The notes below the pieces were generated by a model. That model made no database searches and had not been told where the DNA came from. It saw only the letters and a program-made list of their open reading frames with translations. 14,736 nt of DNA from Clostridiales bacterium UBA3680 (GTDB taxonomy: Bacteria; Bacillota; Clostridia; Lachnospirales; CAG-274): assembly GCA_002372875.1 (NCBI GenBank), contig DFJD01000038.1:1-14736 (forward strand), read 5' to 3'. The position numbers and the translations under genes are program-made. Position 1 is the stretch's first letter, and every line of letters begins with the position of its first letter. This document shows, piece by piece, positions 7,436 to 14,641 of this stretch.

Positions 7436-7444
7436 ATGCTAAAA

Positions 7445-8044
7445 TCAAATTTCTCTTCTTTCCTCAAGAGCTCTTGAAAGTGTGACCTGATCAACAAATT
7501 CAAGTTCGCCTCCAACGGGAACTCCGTATGCGATCCTGCTTAACTTTACACCCAGAGGTCTTATAAGAGAGCTTAAATACATTGCCGTCGCATCGCCTTC
7601 TGCTGTCGCCTTTGTGGCAATGATTATTTCCTTTGTTGAATCCTTTATTCTTGCAAGAAGCTCACGTATCTTGAGTTCGTCCGGACCGATGTTTTTAAGG
7701 GGAGAAAGCACTCCATGTAAAATATGATATTTTCCTTTATATCGACCCATTGCCTCGTATGCCGCCATATCCCGCGGTGACTCCACAACAAGAATCGTAT
7801 CCGAATCTCTTTTGGGATTTGCGCATATATCACACAGCTCATTATCCGAAAGATTATAGCACTCCTTGCAAAGCTTTACATTGTTTTTTGCCGAAACAAG
7901 AACCTGAGAGAATTGCTCAACCTGTTCATTTGTCATATTATTTATAATATGGAAGGCTATTCTTTGCGCCCCTCTGGCACTTACACCGGGTAACCTTGAA
8001 AATTGTTCTATAAGTGTGTTTATAAGATTACCGTAATAATTCAT
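7445..8044 (-). CDS. recR: Recombination mediator protein RecR
   Basis: RecR forms a ring that works with RecO to load RecA on gapped DNA. The 199-residue protein has the standard order: a helix-hairpin-helix (SRLPGVSARGAQRIAFHI, about 16-33), a Cys4 zinc finger (Cys59, Cys62, Cys71, Cys74), a Toprim domain (about 80-175, with VVESPRD) and the C-terminal PVGGELEFVDQVTLSRAL segment. Within the Toprim domain the usual TNPTxEGEATA reads TKATAEGDATA (144-154) and the usual RIAHG reads RIAYG. ATG 8044 lies 12 bases after the ybaB stop with AAAGG 8 bases upstream. The ybaB-recR pair is conserved across bacteria. Confidence 0.96.
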   Translation of the reverse strand: MNYYGNLINTLIEQFSRLPGVSARGAQRIAFHIINNMTNEQVEQFSQVLVSAKNNVKLCKECYNLSDNELCDICANPKRDSDTILVVESPRDMAAYEAMGRYKGKYHILHGVLSPLKNIGPDELKIRELLARIKDSTKEIIIATKATAEGDATAMYLSSLIRPLGVKLSRIAYGVPVGGELEFVDQVTLSRALEERREI

Positions 8045-8056
8045 ATCCTCAACCTT

Positions 8057-8410
8057 TTAAAAAAGACCGGGGAAGGATGCGCCGTTTGTACCTAAACCTG
8101 CAATCGATCCCATTGTAGAGGAAGCGATTTCCTCAACCTGACGAATAGCTTCGTTTACAGCCGTCATTATAAGATCCTGAAGCATCTCTATATCATCCGG
8201 ATCTACAACCTCGGGCTTAATTTCCACAGACTTTATCTCTTTTTTACCCGAAATAACGATTTTTACAGCACCGCCGCCGCTTGTTACCTCGTATTCTTTG
8301 CTTTCAAGCTCCTGCTGAGCCTCTTCCATCTGCTTTTGCATTTTTTGAGCCTGCTTCATAAGATTATTCATATTCATACCGCCGAAGCCGCCGTTAAAAC
8401 CTTTTGCCAT
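8057..8410 (-). CDS. ybaB: YbaB/EbfC family nucleoid-associated protein
   Basis: YbaB proteins are small dimeric DNA-binding proteins, nearly always encoded just before recR. The 117-residue product has a Gly/Asn/Met-rich start (MAKGFNGGFGGMNMNNLMKQ), a long N-terminal helix (about 15-42), a central beta segment (VKIVISGKKEIKSVEI, about 48-63) and a C-terminal helix ending in a flexible Gly/Phe tail. The frame is open to 8449, but ATG 8410 with AGGAGG at a 9-base distance matches the family start. It is the first gene of the nine-gene minus-strand operon, whose promoter is at 8559-8587. Confidence 0.94.
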   Translation of the reverse strand: MAKGFNGGFGGMNMNNLMKQAQKMQKQMEEAQQELESKEYEVTSGGGAVKIVISGKKEIKSVEIKPEVVDPDDIEMLQDLIMTAVNEAIRQVEEIASSTMGSIAGLGTNGASFPGLF

Positions 8411-8552
8411 TTTATATATCCTCCTGTTTGTCAATAATGTCTGTAACATGTATATCGATTTTATCGTATAGCACCTCTAAAACCGTTCTTTGCGATTTAA
8501 GATGTCAAAATATTTTCGACTCTGAAAATATTTTTATTTTACGATAAAGCTA
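8411..8552 (-). promoter_or_regulatory. Structured 5' leader of the ybaB operon
   Basis: About 140 bases lie between the predicted transcription start (near 8552) and the ybaB ATG. The leader holds a perfect inverted repeat, 8507-8517 with 8524-8534 (11-bp arms, 6-base loop), and a 9-bp long-range pairing, 8460-8468 with 8540-8548, that would close a larger stem around it. The hairpin has no T-run and would not terminate. No T-box or known riboswitch signature was recognised. It may be an RNA structure or a protein operator. Confidence 0.4.
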
Positions 8553-8558
8553 TTGACA

Positions 8559-8587
8559 ATAGTAACATAATTTAAAATAGTTTTCAA
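8559..8587 (-). promoter_or_regulatory. Promoter of the ybaB-recR-...-sigH operon
   Basis: On the minus strand, TTGAAA (8587-8582) and TACTAT (8564-8559) are separated by exactly 17 bases, a good sigma-A-type pair (5 of 6 matches each). It is the best promoter found upstream of ybaB, and no equally good pair was noticed in the short gaps inside the operon. Confidence 0.65.
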
Positions 8588-8610
8588 GATTTTTCTAAAA
8601 AATGATATTT

Positions 8611-8646
8611 GCAAAAAAACGAAGTCTTCAGAGACTCCGTTTTTGC
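8611..8646 (-). terminator. Terminator of the methyltransferase-MoxR-DUF58-DUF4129 operon
   Basis: A hairpin with core arms 8619-8627 and 8632-8640 and a 4-base loop is flanked by an A-run on one side and a T-run on the other, so the stem can extend to 8611-8646. Read on the minus strand, the one imperfect pair is a G-U wobble and a run of seven T follows; read on the plus strand it is an A-C mismatch. It therefore serves mainly the minus strand, about 115 bases after the DUF4129 stop. Confidence 0.8.
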
Positions 8647-8686
8647 AATTTTTTTATTCAATTTTACCTTTAAGATAAAACTTCAT

Positions 8687-8725
8687 CTCAAATCTGCTTC
8701 AAGTAAATTAATCAGTGCTTCCTTA
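8687..8725 (-). repeat. Solitary end of the MITE-like repeat
   Basis: These 39 bases are the reverse complement of 21-59 with 2 differences, and include the terminal inverted repeat (8706-8722). No matching other end or interior was seen nearby, so this is a remnant or a solo end. It lies in the 3' untranslated region between the DUF4129 stop and its terminator. Confidence 0.65.
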
Positions 8726-8760
8726 AATATATCCAACTTATTTTATCGTTATATTCTCTT

Positions 8761-9900
8761 TTACTGATAGTATCTTCTCTTTTCATAAAGCTCCGTAATA
8801 TCCGACAAATCATCATATTCAGCCAATTTTTCTTCTATATCTTTAGGTGTATCGGAGACAGAGAGATAATTCTTTTTAAAATATTTATTTACTCTTTTAA
8901 AATATTTTTTGCGAATAGGATCTTTTAAAGTATTGATTTTAAACAAACGCACTTTTTTTCTGCTTAAATGTTTGGTTTTGGTATCCGCATACAAATCATC
9001 GGCATATTCTGCATGTTTTTTTTCATAAAACAGTTTTCTGAGCCTTAGTATTGCAAACACAAAGCCTGCAAATATAATTAGTATCGCCAGAATATTTACC
9101 GCATATATAAAAAACATTTCCAAAAGCTCGGCCCAATAGGGTAAATTATCGCCTATTTGTGCCGAATGATCAAACAAATAGTCGGTATTATCAACTTCTT
9201 CCTCTCTCGGTGTTCCCGACAATAAAGACATTATAAACATAACGGCTTTTATTAACCAAGTAATTATAAATATGATCGCATTTCCGAAGGGAATAAATCT
9301 AAATAGCAAGGTTACCGCAAAAAAACCGACAATGTAAACAAGCAGATACTTGTTTGAAAAACTTTTTATTTTTTTTGTGGACTGTAAGGGAATGGAATAA
9401 TCAAGCTCCAATTCACTGTTAACAGACTTTAAATATATATATATGATAGCAATAACGAAAATCATTATCGATTGGATATATATAAAATTTTTCAAAGCGG
9501 AAATGCGAAGATAATCCGCAAAGGCATATACAGACACAAAAAAAGCCATAGGAAAACACAAAGCTTCAAAATTTATAACCAAAGATGAGCCCGTGGTTCT
9601 TTTTCTTATTGAATGAATACAAAGTAAACCGATAAAAGCGGAGTACAAAGGCCACAACGGAAAAAAAAGACCAAGCAGGCAGGTACTCCAGGTCAAAAGC
9701 AAAAAAAGCGAAAACACCTTTATTTTTTTTCTTAAAAAATAAAAAAAAGGCAGCACCGGCAGATAAACAAGCAGAAGCAATGAACTGTTGATATTTTTTG
9801 TTATGGCCGTCAGCAAAAAAGCGATCGGTAGAAGCGCAATATTGTAGTGAAACAAATCTTCCGTTAATTCTTCGGTAAAGCTGCGAATATCCTTAATCAT
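8761..9900 (-). CDS. Multi-pass membrane protein with DUF4129-like C-terminus
   Basis: The 379-residue protein has about nine hydrophobic segments (roughly 20-37, 39-56, 61-80, 83-98, 113-130, 140-158, 185-203, 206-230 and 262-290) and a basic cytoplasmic tail. The tail ends in a TPKDIEEKLAEY...LSDITELYEKRRY pattern (about 345-378), which resembles the C-terminal signature of DUF4129 proteins. These are commonly encoded with MoxR and DUF58 genes, often fused to or beside a transglutaminase; no transglutaminase core is visible here. The sequence contains several long A/T runs. ATG 9900 has a GGCGGTGAT-like site and lies 12 bases after the DUF58 stop. It is the last gene of its operon. The DUF4129 call rests on the tail pattern and on context; the function is unknown. 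Confidence 0.65.
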   Translation of the reverse strand: MIKDIRSFTEELTEDLFHYNIALLPIAFLLTAITKNINSSLLLLVYLPVLPFFYFLRKKIKVFSLFLLLTWSTCLLGLFFPLWPLYSAFIGLLCIHSIRKRTTGSSLVINFEALCFPMAFFVSVYAFADYLRISALKNFIYIQSIMIFVIAIIYIYLKSVNSELELDYSIPLQSTKKIKSFSNKYLLVYIVGFFAVTLLFRFIPFGNAIIFIITWLIKAVMFIMSLLSGTPREEEVDNTDYLFDHSAQIGDNLPYWAELLEMFFIYAVNILAILIIFAGFVFAILRLRKLFYEKKHAEYADDLYADTKTKHLSRKKVRLFKINTLKDPIRKKYFKRVNKYFKKNYLSVSDTPKDIEEKLAEYDDLSDITELYEKRRYYQ

Positions 9901-9912
9901 ATTATCACCGCC

Positions 9913-11019
9913 TTATTGTTTGACAGGAATAAATTTTACATAATCGTTAGGCAGCTCCGTTGTTGCAATATCAAACTCCATCATGGGGATCAGCCATAAC
10001 GCACTTGCGTACCGACTTTTTATTTTTTCAAAAAAGCCACAAACACTTTTTTGAGCGGAAAGAGATATAAATATAGCATTTCCGTTTGTGTATGAATATG
10101 AATCGATCTCCGAAATATCCCCGGGTTCGTTGTAATCAAGTCTTGCCAATGCTTCAAAAATATTTGACAACATAAGTTCGCCTGTTGCGGAGCTTAAATT
10201 GACAGAGGTTCCAAACTGACCGTCTTTTCCGTTTGTCAACAACTCAAGAGAATAGCCTTTTTCGGAATAGTATTGTGCCAATGTCGCGGCAATTGAAACG
10301 GCATACTCATTTCTTTCGTTAACATAGCTGTTTTTTTTGCTTAAATCCGAAAAACAAAGTATTATTGTAACTTCTCCGCTGACAGTGGGATTATGCCGAT
10401 TTGTCATAAGCTGTCCCATTCTTGCTGTCGCATTAAAATTTATATCTTTAAAAGAGTCGGTAACAGTATATTCTTTAATGCCTGCAAATTCAAACGGGTC
10501 GGGATCATAAAATCCTTTTGTGGGGAAAGTCCCGTCGGTTTTGGATATTACCGATAAAATATCATCCATATCGGCAAGTTTGGGATATACGGTTAAATTG
10601 GCATTTCCGTACATATCTTTTATATGTTTTCCGTTAAAGAGAATACTCGAACCTATCAGAGAATACTTTTTTATCGGATAGTATCCTCTTTTTGTAGGAG
10701 TAAATTCAAGCTCTCTGTCTATCCTCTCCCAGCCGTTAATACAAAAAAGAGCATTGTAATAAATGTAATTATCTATTATTTGTTGTTTTTTTTGAAATTT
10801 GAAGGAAGAACTTACATTAAACTTTATCCATAACCACGGAAGAGGAATTGTTTTCCTGTTTTCTATTCTGATGGTCAATCGGCATTTATCACCCGGAAAA
10901 GCATTTTTCCGAGTAAGACCGATTTCGGCGGACAAGCCTTTGTCCCATATCTTTTTATATACAAGACCCTCAAGTATAAACAGAAAGAAACCCGAAAGCA
11001 TAATTACAAAAACTTCCAT
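9913..11019 (-). CDS. DUF58 domain protein (MoxR partner)
   Basis: The 368-residue protein has one N-terminal membrane segment (about 4-21), a beta-rich middle (about 30-150) and the DUF58 core at about 170-215, recognised by DPFEFAGIKEYTVTDSFKDI followed by NFNATARMGQLMTNRH. The remainder resembles a von Willebrand A-type fold with a strand-loop IILCFSDLS (about 219-227). DUF58 proteins are regularly encoded directly after MoxR AAA+ ATPases and are thought to be their assembly or remodelling targets at the membrane. ATG 11019 lies 6 bases after the moxR stop, with AAGGG about 10 bases upstream. The family is clear; the biochemical role is not. Confidence 0.85.
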   Translation of the reverse strand: MEVFVIMLSGFFLFILEGLVYKKIWDKGLSAEIGLTRKNAFPGDKCRLTIRIENRKTIPLPWLWIKFNVSSSFKFQKKQQIIDNYIYYNALFCINGWERIDRELEFTPTKRGYYPIKKYSLIGSSILFNGKHIKDMYGNANLTVYPKLADMDDILSVISKTDGTFPTKGFYDPDPFEFAGIKEYTVTDSFKDINFNATARMGQLMTNRHNPTVSGEVTIILCFSDLSKKNSYVNERNEYAVSIAATLAQYYSEKGYSLELLTNGKDGQFGTSVNLSSATGELMLSNIFEALARLDYNEPGDISEIDSYSYTNGNAIFISLSAQKSVCGFFEKIKSRYASALWLIPMMEFDIATTELPNDYVKFIPVKQ

Positions 11020-11025
11020 ATATCA

Positions 11026-11979
11026 TCAGCCCTTCGACCATTCTTCGGTAGGGACGGTTATCTTGGACAAAACATCCTCGATACTTTTTATTGCAAAATC
11101 CTGTCTGTGCTTATAAATACCGTTTAATATCAGTCTGTGTGCACAGGTATGGGGCATAAGCAGCTTGATATCTTCGGGAATGACATATTCTCTGTCATTT
11201 ACGGCTGCATAAGCCCTTGCCACTCTCACCGTAGAGATAACAGCTCTTGTGCTTAACCCTAAAGCTATTCCTTCGTAATCTCTTGTCACTTTCGCAACTT
11301 GTGCTATATATCTGATCAAATCATCGTGAATGTATATTTTTTCACATTCCTTTTGAATATCGATAATATCCTCAAGTGTGCAAACAGGCGCAAGTTTACT
11401 CAATGCATCTTCTTTTGTGTGTTTTTTGACAACATCGATATATTCATCCTCGGTTGGATAGCCTAAGGAAAGCTTAACGGTAAATCTGTCAAGCTGAGCT
11501 TCGGGCAAAGGATAGACCCCCTGACTTTCTACCGGGTTTTCTGTAGCTATGGTAAAAAAAGGAGAAGACAGTTTATGCGTGACCCCGTCAACAGTTACCT
11601 GTTGTTCTTCCATCGCTTCAAGTAAAGCGGACTGAGTTCTTGGCGTGGCTCTGTTTATTTCGTCGGCTATAAGTATATTAGTGAAAATCGCGCCTTGCCT
11701 GAATACGAAATCTCCCTGTTTGGGATTGAAGAAATTCACACCTATAAGGTCTCCCGGCAACAAATCGGGAGTAAACTGTATTCTTTTAAATTGACCGTTT
11801 ATTGATGCGGACAGTGCTTTTGCAAGCATTGTTTTTCCCGTACCCGGTACATCTTCAAGCAACACGGAACCTTTTGCAAACAAAACGGCGGTAATAAGCT
11901 TTATTTCTTTACTTTTTCCGACAATTATCTGTTCTATGTTATTACACAGTTTATCGCAAAGCTCTTTTGCTTTCTGCAT
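11026..11979 (-). CDS. MoxR-family AAA+ ATPase
   Basis: MoxR ATPases are chaperone-like AAA+ proteins that help mature or regulate partner complexes, usually ones containing von Willebrand A domains. The 317-residue product has full length, with Walker A DVPGTGKT (43-50), Walker B ILIADEINRA (102-111), sensor 1 TIATENP (about 143-149), an arginine-finger region EAQLDRF and a C-terminal lid domain with LGLSTRAVIS. ATG 11979 follows GAGGTG by about 5 bases and lies 9 bases after the methyltransferase stop. It is followed immediately by DUF58 and DUF4129 genes, the usual partners. Confidence 0.93.
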   Translation of the reverse strand: MQKAKELCDKLCNNIEQIIVGKSKEIKLITAVLFAKGSVLLEDVPGTGKTMLAKALSASINGQFKRIQFTPDLLPGDLIGVNFFNPKQGDFVFRQGAIFTNILIADEINRATPRTQSALLEAMEEQQVTVDGVTHKLSSPFFTIATENPVESQGVYPLPEAQLDRFTVKLSLGYPTEDEYIDVVKKHTKEDALSKLAPVCTLEDIIDIQKECEKIYIHDDLIRYIAQVAKVTRDYEGIALGLSTRAVISTVRVARAYAAVNDREYVIPEDIKLLMPHTCAHRLILNGIYKHRQDFAIKSIEDVLSKITVPTEEWSKG

Positions 11980-11988
11980 AAATTCACC

Positions 11989-13131
11989 TCATTTCGAAGT
12001 AGGCTTTTGACCAAAAAATTGATAATAATCAACCTTTACATTTCCATTGAAAAGCTTTCTTTTTTTATCCGCCCTTTTCCCGTAAAATTTTTCAAAACTC
12101 TCATTTGAAGTGAGAATATATGCAGACCATGTGTTGTTTTTTCCGAAAAGCCTTCCCATATCCCTATATAACCTTTCAACATCGGAACTTTCTCCCATTC
12201 TCTCCCCGTAAGGAGGATTACTTACACACACGCCGTAATCTCCCGGCAAAACAAGTTTGTTAAAAGGGATCTGTTCAAACACGATGCAATCATCAACTCC
12301 CGCATTGGCGGAATTCTTAAGTGACATTTCAATTGCCCTTTTGTTTATGTCGCTTCCGTATATTTTTGGAGTTACATTGAAGTCTATAGCGGATCTTGCA
12401 TTTATTTTTTCTTGCTTTACAATGTTTGCATCGATAATTCCCTGCTTTTCAAAGTCAAAATGACGATACAGCCCGGGTGCGATATTTCGTGCAATCAAAG
12501 CCGCTTCGATCGGTATTGTTCCCGAGCCGCAGCACGGATCGAGAAATATTCTTTCATTTTTCCAAAAACTCAGTTCTATCAAAGCCGCAGCCATTGTTTC
12601 TTTTAAAGGTGCAAGACCCTGGTCGGTCCTGTAGCCTCTTTTGTGTAAAGAAGGCCCCGATGTATTGAGCAACACCGTAACCTCATCTTTGAGAAGACCG
12701 ATTTGAATTATATATCGAGCACCGTCTTTTGAAAAATTATCTCTTGCATATTTTGTTTGCAGTTTTTTTATAATTGCTTTTTCCGATACACTTTGAATTG
12801 CGGGAACGGAAGAAAGGAGAGATTTTATTGATTTTCCCGTTACTATAAATTGGGCATTCTCGGGCAGAATATCACACCAATCAACAGAATACACTCCTTC
12901 GAAGAGTTCTTCAAAATCAAGCGCCTTGAATTTTTTTAAGACAAGCATGATCCTGTCAACACACCTGAAATTTAAATTTGCTTTTACGATATCCTCGGAA
13001 CTTGCTTTAAACTCCACATAGCCGTCGGATGCTCTTATTTGGTCAAAGCCGATTCTTGCTGCTTCTCTTTTTGCAACCGCTTCAAGACCGAATGTTACTG
13101 CCGCTTGAAGTGTGAATTTTTTTTCATTCAT
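11989..13131 (-). CDS. rlmL: THUMP-domain class I SAM RNA methyltransferase (RlmL/YpsC type)
   Basis: This family makes N2-methylguanosine in RNA; the RlmL half of E. coli RlmKL modifies G2445 of 23S rRNA, and B. subtilis YpsC is the stand-alone form of this length. The 380-residue protein has an N-terminal ferredoxin-like region plus THUMP domain (about 1-165) and a Rossmann methyltransferase domain (about 170-375), with the SAM-binding LDPCCGSGTIPIEAA (197-211) and catalytic SNPPYGERMG (304-313). ATG 13131 has GGAGAA about 6 bases upstream. It is the first gene of an operon with MoxR, DUF58 and DUF4129 genes, 9 bases from moxR, with no obvious functional link. Another RNA target cannot be excluded. 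Confidence 0.9.
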   Translation of the reverse strand: MNEKKFTLQAAVTFGLEAVAKREAARIGFDQIRASDGYVEFKASSEDIVKANLNFRCVDRIMLVLKKFKALDFEELFEGVYSVDWCDILPENAQFIVTGKSIKSLLSSVPAIQSVSEKAIIKKLQTKYARDNFSKDGARYIIQIGLLKDEVTVLLNTSGPSLHKRGYRTDQGLAPLKETMAAALIELSFWKNERIFLDPCCGSGTIPIEAALIARNIAPGLYRHFDFEKQGIIDANIVKQEKINARSAIDFNVTPKIYGSDINKRAIEMSLKNSANAGVDDCIVFEQIPFNKLVLPGDYGVCVSNPPYGERMGESSDVERLYRDMGRLFGKNNTWSAYILTSNESFEKFYGKRADKKRKLFNGNVKVDYYQFFGQKPTSK

Positions 13132-13164
13132 AAAATATTCTCCGTAAGATGATTATATATTGCT

Positions 13165-13193
13165 ATGATACCACAACATAAATAAAATTTCAA
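13165..13193 (-). promoter_or_regulatory. Promoter of the rlmL-moxR-DUF58-DUF4129 operon
   Basis: On the minus strand TTGAAA (13193-13188) and TATCAT (13170-13165) are 17 bases apart, and the -10 box is preceded by TGG (extended -10). Transcription would start near 13158, giving a leader of about 27 bases. Confidence 0.7.
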
Positions 13194-13216
13194 TTATAAA
13201 ATAGAGAGTTTAAACA

Positions 13217-13252
13217 ATTTGTGTCATTATTTTTTGCTAAATATACACAAAT
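13217..13252. repeat. Spaced inverted repeat between divergent promoters
   Basis: ATTTGTGT (13217-13224) and ACACAAAT (13245-13252) form 8-base arms 20 bases apart, between the -35 box of the minus-strand operon and the pgk promoter. It could be an operator pair; in AT-rich DNA it may also be chance. Confidence 0.3.
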
Positions 13253-13312
13253 AATTTAAAGTATTAAGGATAAAGATTGTAAAAAAAATATAGGGAAAAT
13301 GTTTTAAGTTTA

Positions 13313-13321
13313 TGGTATAAT
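13313..13321 (+). promoter_or_regulatory. Extended -10 promoter of pgk
   Basis: TGGTATAAT gives a perfect -10 hexamer (13316-13321) with an extended TGN. The place for a -35 box (about 13293-13298, gggaaa) is a poor match. The start would be near 13328, leaving a leader of about 55 bases before pgk. Confidence 0.55.
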
Positions 13322-13382
13322 CATTTAAATTATGCTATGAGGGATTAACTTTGATACCTCGTTATCTTTGAAAGGAGAAAAT

Positions 13383-14594
13383 ATGCTTAACAAAAAAAGT
13401 GTAGAAGATTTAAATGTTAAAGGTAAAAGAGTGCTTGTAAGATGTGATTTTAACGTGCCTCTTCAGAACGGAGTGATCACGGACGAGAGCAGAATCGTTG
13501 CTGCCCTCCCCACAATAAACAAGCTTGTTTCTGACGGTGCCAAGGTTATTCTCTGTTCACATTTAGGTAAACCCAAGGCTCCCTCAGCAGAGTTTTCTCT
13601 TGAACCCGTTGCAAAGAGACTTTCCGAAAAATTAAACAAAGAAGTTGTTTTTGCTGCCGATGATACCGTTGTCGGAGAAAATGCAAAAAATGCAGTGGCA
13701 AATATGGCTGACGGAGATGTTGTACTTCTTCAAAACACACGTTTTCGCAAGGAAGAAACAAAGAATGAAGAAGCTTTTTCAAAGGAACTTGCTTCCCTTT
13801 GCGATATTTATGTAAATGACGCATTCGGTTCATCTCACAGAGCACACTGTTCTACAGTAGGTGTAACGGAATATGTAGATGAATGTGCGGTAGGTTACCT
13901 TATGGAAAAAGAGATCGAGTACTTAGGTAACGCTGTTAATAACCCTGTAAGACCTTTTGTTGCAATTTTGGGCGGAGCAAAAGTTTCCGATAAGATCGCG
14001 GTTATAAACAACCTTATCGATAAAGTCGATGCTCTTTTGATCGGCGGCGGAATGGCCTATACTTTCTTTAAAGCTCAGGGCTACAGCATAGGTAAGAGTC
14101 TTCTTGAAGAAGATAAAATGGATTATGCTCTTGAAATGCTCAAAAAGGCAGAGGAAAAAGGTGTTAAATTCCTTCTTCCCATCGATACCGTTGTATCCGA
14201 TCAATTCGGTCCCGGAACTCCTCACCATACCATTGATGTTCCCACAGAGGCCGGACAGCCTTATATTGCTGAAAACGAAGAGGGTCTTGATATCGGTGAG
14301 AAAACAAGAGCTCTTTACGCTTCCGTAATAAAGGATGCTAAGACAGTTGTATGGAACGGACCTATGGGTGTGTTTGAGATCCCCGATTATGCCGAGGGTA
14401 CAAAGGCAGTTGCTCAGGCTCTTGCAGACAACAAAGAGGCAACAACCATTATAGGCGGAGGCGATTCCGCTGCAGCTGTTAATCAAATGGGCTTCCATGA
14501 CCAAATAAGCCATATTTCAACAGGTGGCGGAGCTTCACTTGAATTTCTTGAAGGAAAAGAACTTCCCGGTGTAGTTGCTGCTGACGACAAATAA
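13383..14594 (+). CDS. pgk: Phosphoglycerate kinase
   Basis: Pgk transfers a phosphate from 1,3-bisphosphoglycerate to ADP in glycolysis. The 403-residue product has normal length and all the family landmarks: RCDFNVPL (20-27), SHLGKPK (59-65), LLQNTRFRKEE (115-125), NDAFGSSHRAH (145-155), ILGGAKVSDK, VWNGPMGVFE and the nucleotide-site GGGDSAAA (358-365), then STGGGASLEFLEGKELPG. The frame is open to a TTG at 13368, but ATG 13383 has AAAGGAG 5 bases upstream and matches the family start. It stands alone, with its own promoter and terminator, not with gap or tpi as in many Firmicutes. Confidence 0.98.
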   Translation: MLNKKSVEDLNVKGKRVLVRCDFNVPLQNGVITDESRIVAALPTINKLVSDGAKVILCSHLGKPKAPSAEFSLEPVAKRLSEKLNKEVVFAADDTVVGENAKNAVANMADGDVVLLQNTRFRKEETKNEEAFSKELASLCDIYVNDAFGSSHRAHCSTVGVTEYVDECAVGYLMEKEIEYLGNAVNNPVRPFVAILGGAKVSDKIAVINNLIDKVDALLIGGGMAYTFFKAQGYSIGKSLLEEDKMDYALEMLKKAEEKGVKFLLPIDTVVSDQFGPGTPHHTIDVPTEAGQPYIAENEEGLDIGEKTRALYASVIKDAKTVVWNGPMGVFEIPDYAEGTKAVAQALADNKEATTIIGGGDSAAAVNQMGFHDQISHISTGGGASLEFLEGKELPGVVAADDK

Positions 14595-14604
14595 AAGCTT
14601 TGCG

Positions 14605-14634
14605 GGCTGTCCTACAAGGACAGCCTTGTTTTTC
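14605..14634 (+). terminator. Terminator of pgk
   Basis: A perfect 8-bp GC-rich stem (14605-14612 with 14618-14625) with a 5-base loop is followed by TTGTTTTT. It starts 10 bases after the pgk stop and touches the start of the repeat element. Confidence 0.92.
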
Positions 14635-14641
14635 GACTTAT

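Noticed and set aside
8411..8552. T-box leader for the operon that includes cysS
   Set aside because: No conserved T-box sequence (AGGGUGGNACCGCG-like) and no terminator/antiterminator pair were found.
10799..11116. Plus-strand open frame across the moxR-DUF58 junction
   Set aside because: It is antisense to two well-supported genes and has no motif or initiation signal.
13217..13252. Rex redox-repressor site
   Set aside because: Rex sites have half-sites about 6 bases apart; here the spacing is 20 bases.
13923..14513. Minus-strand open frame of 196 codons
   Set aside because: It is antisense to pgk, a complete conserved gene, and has no recognisable domain.
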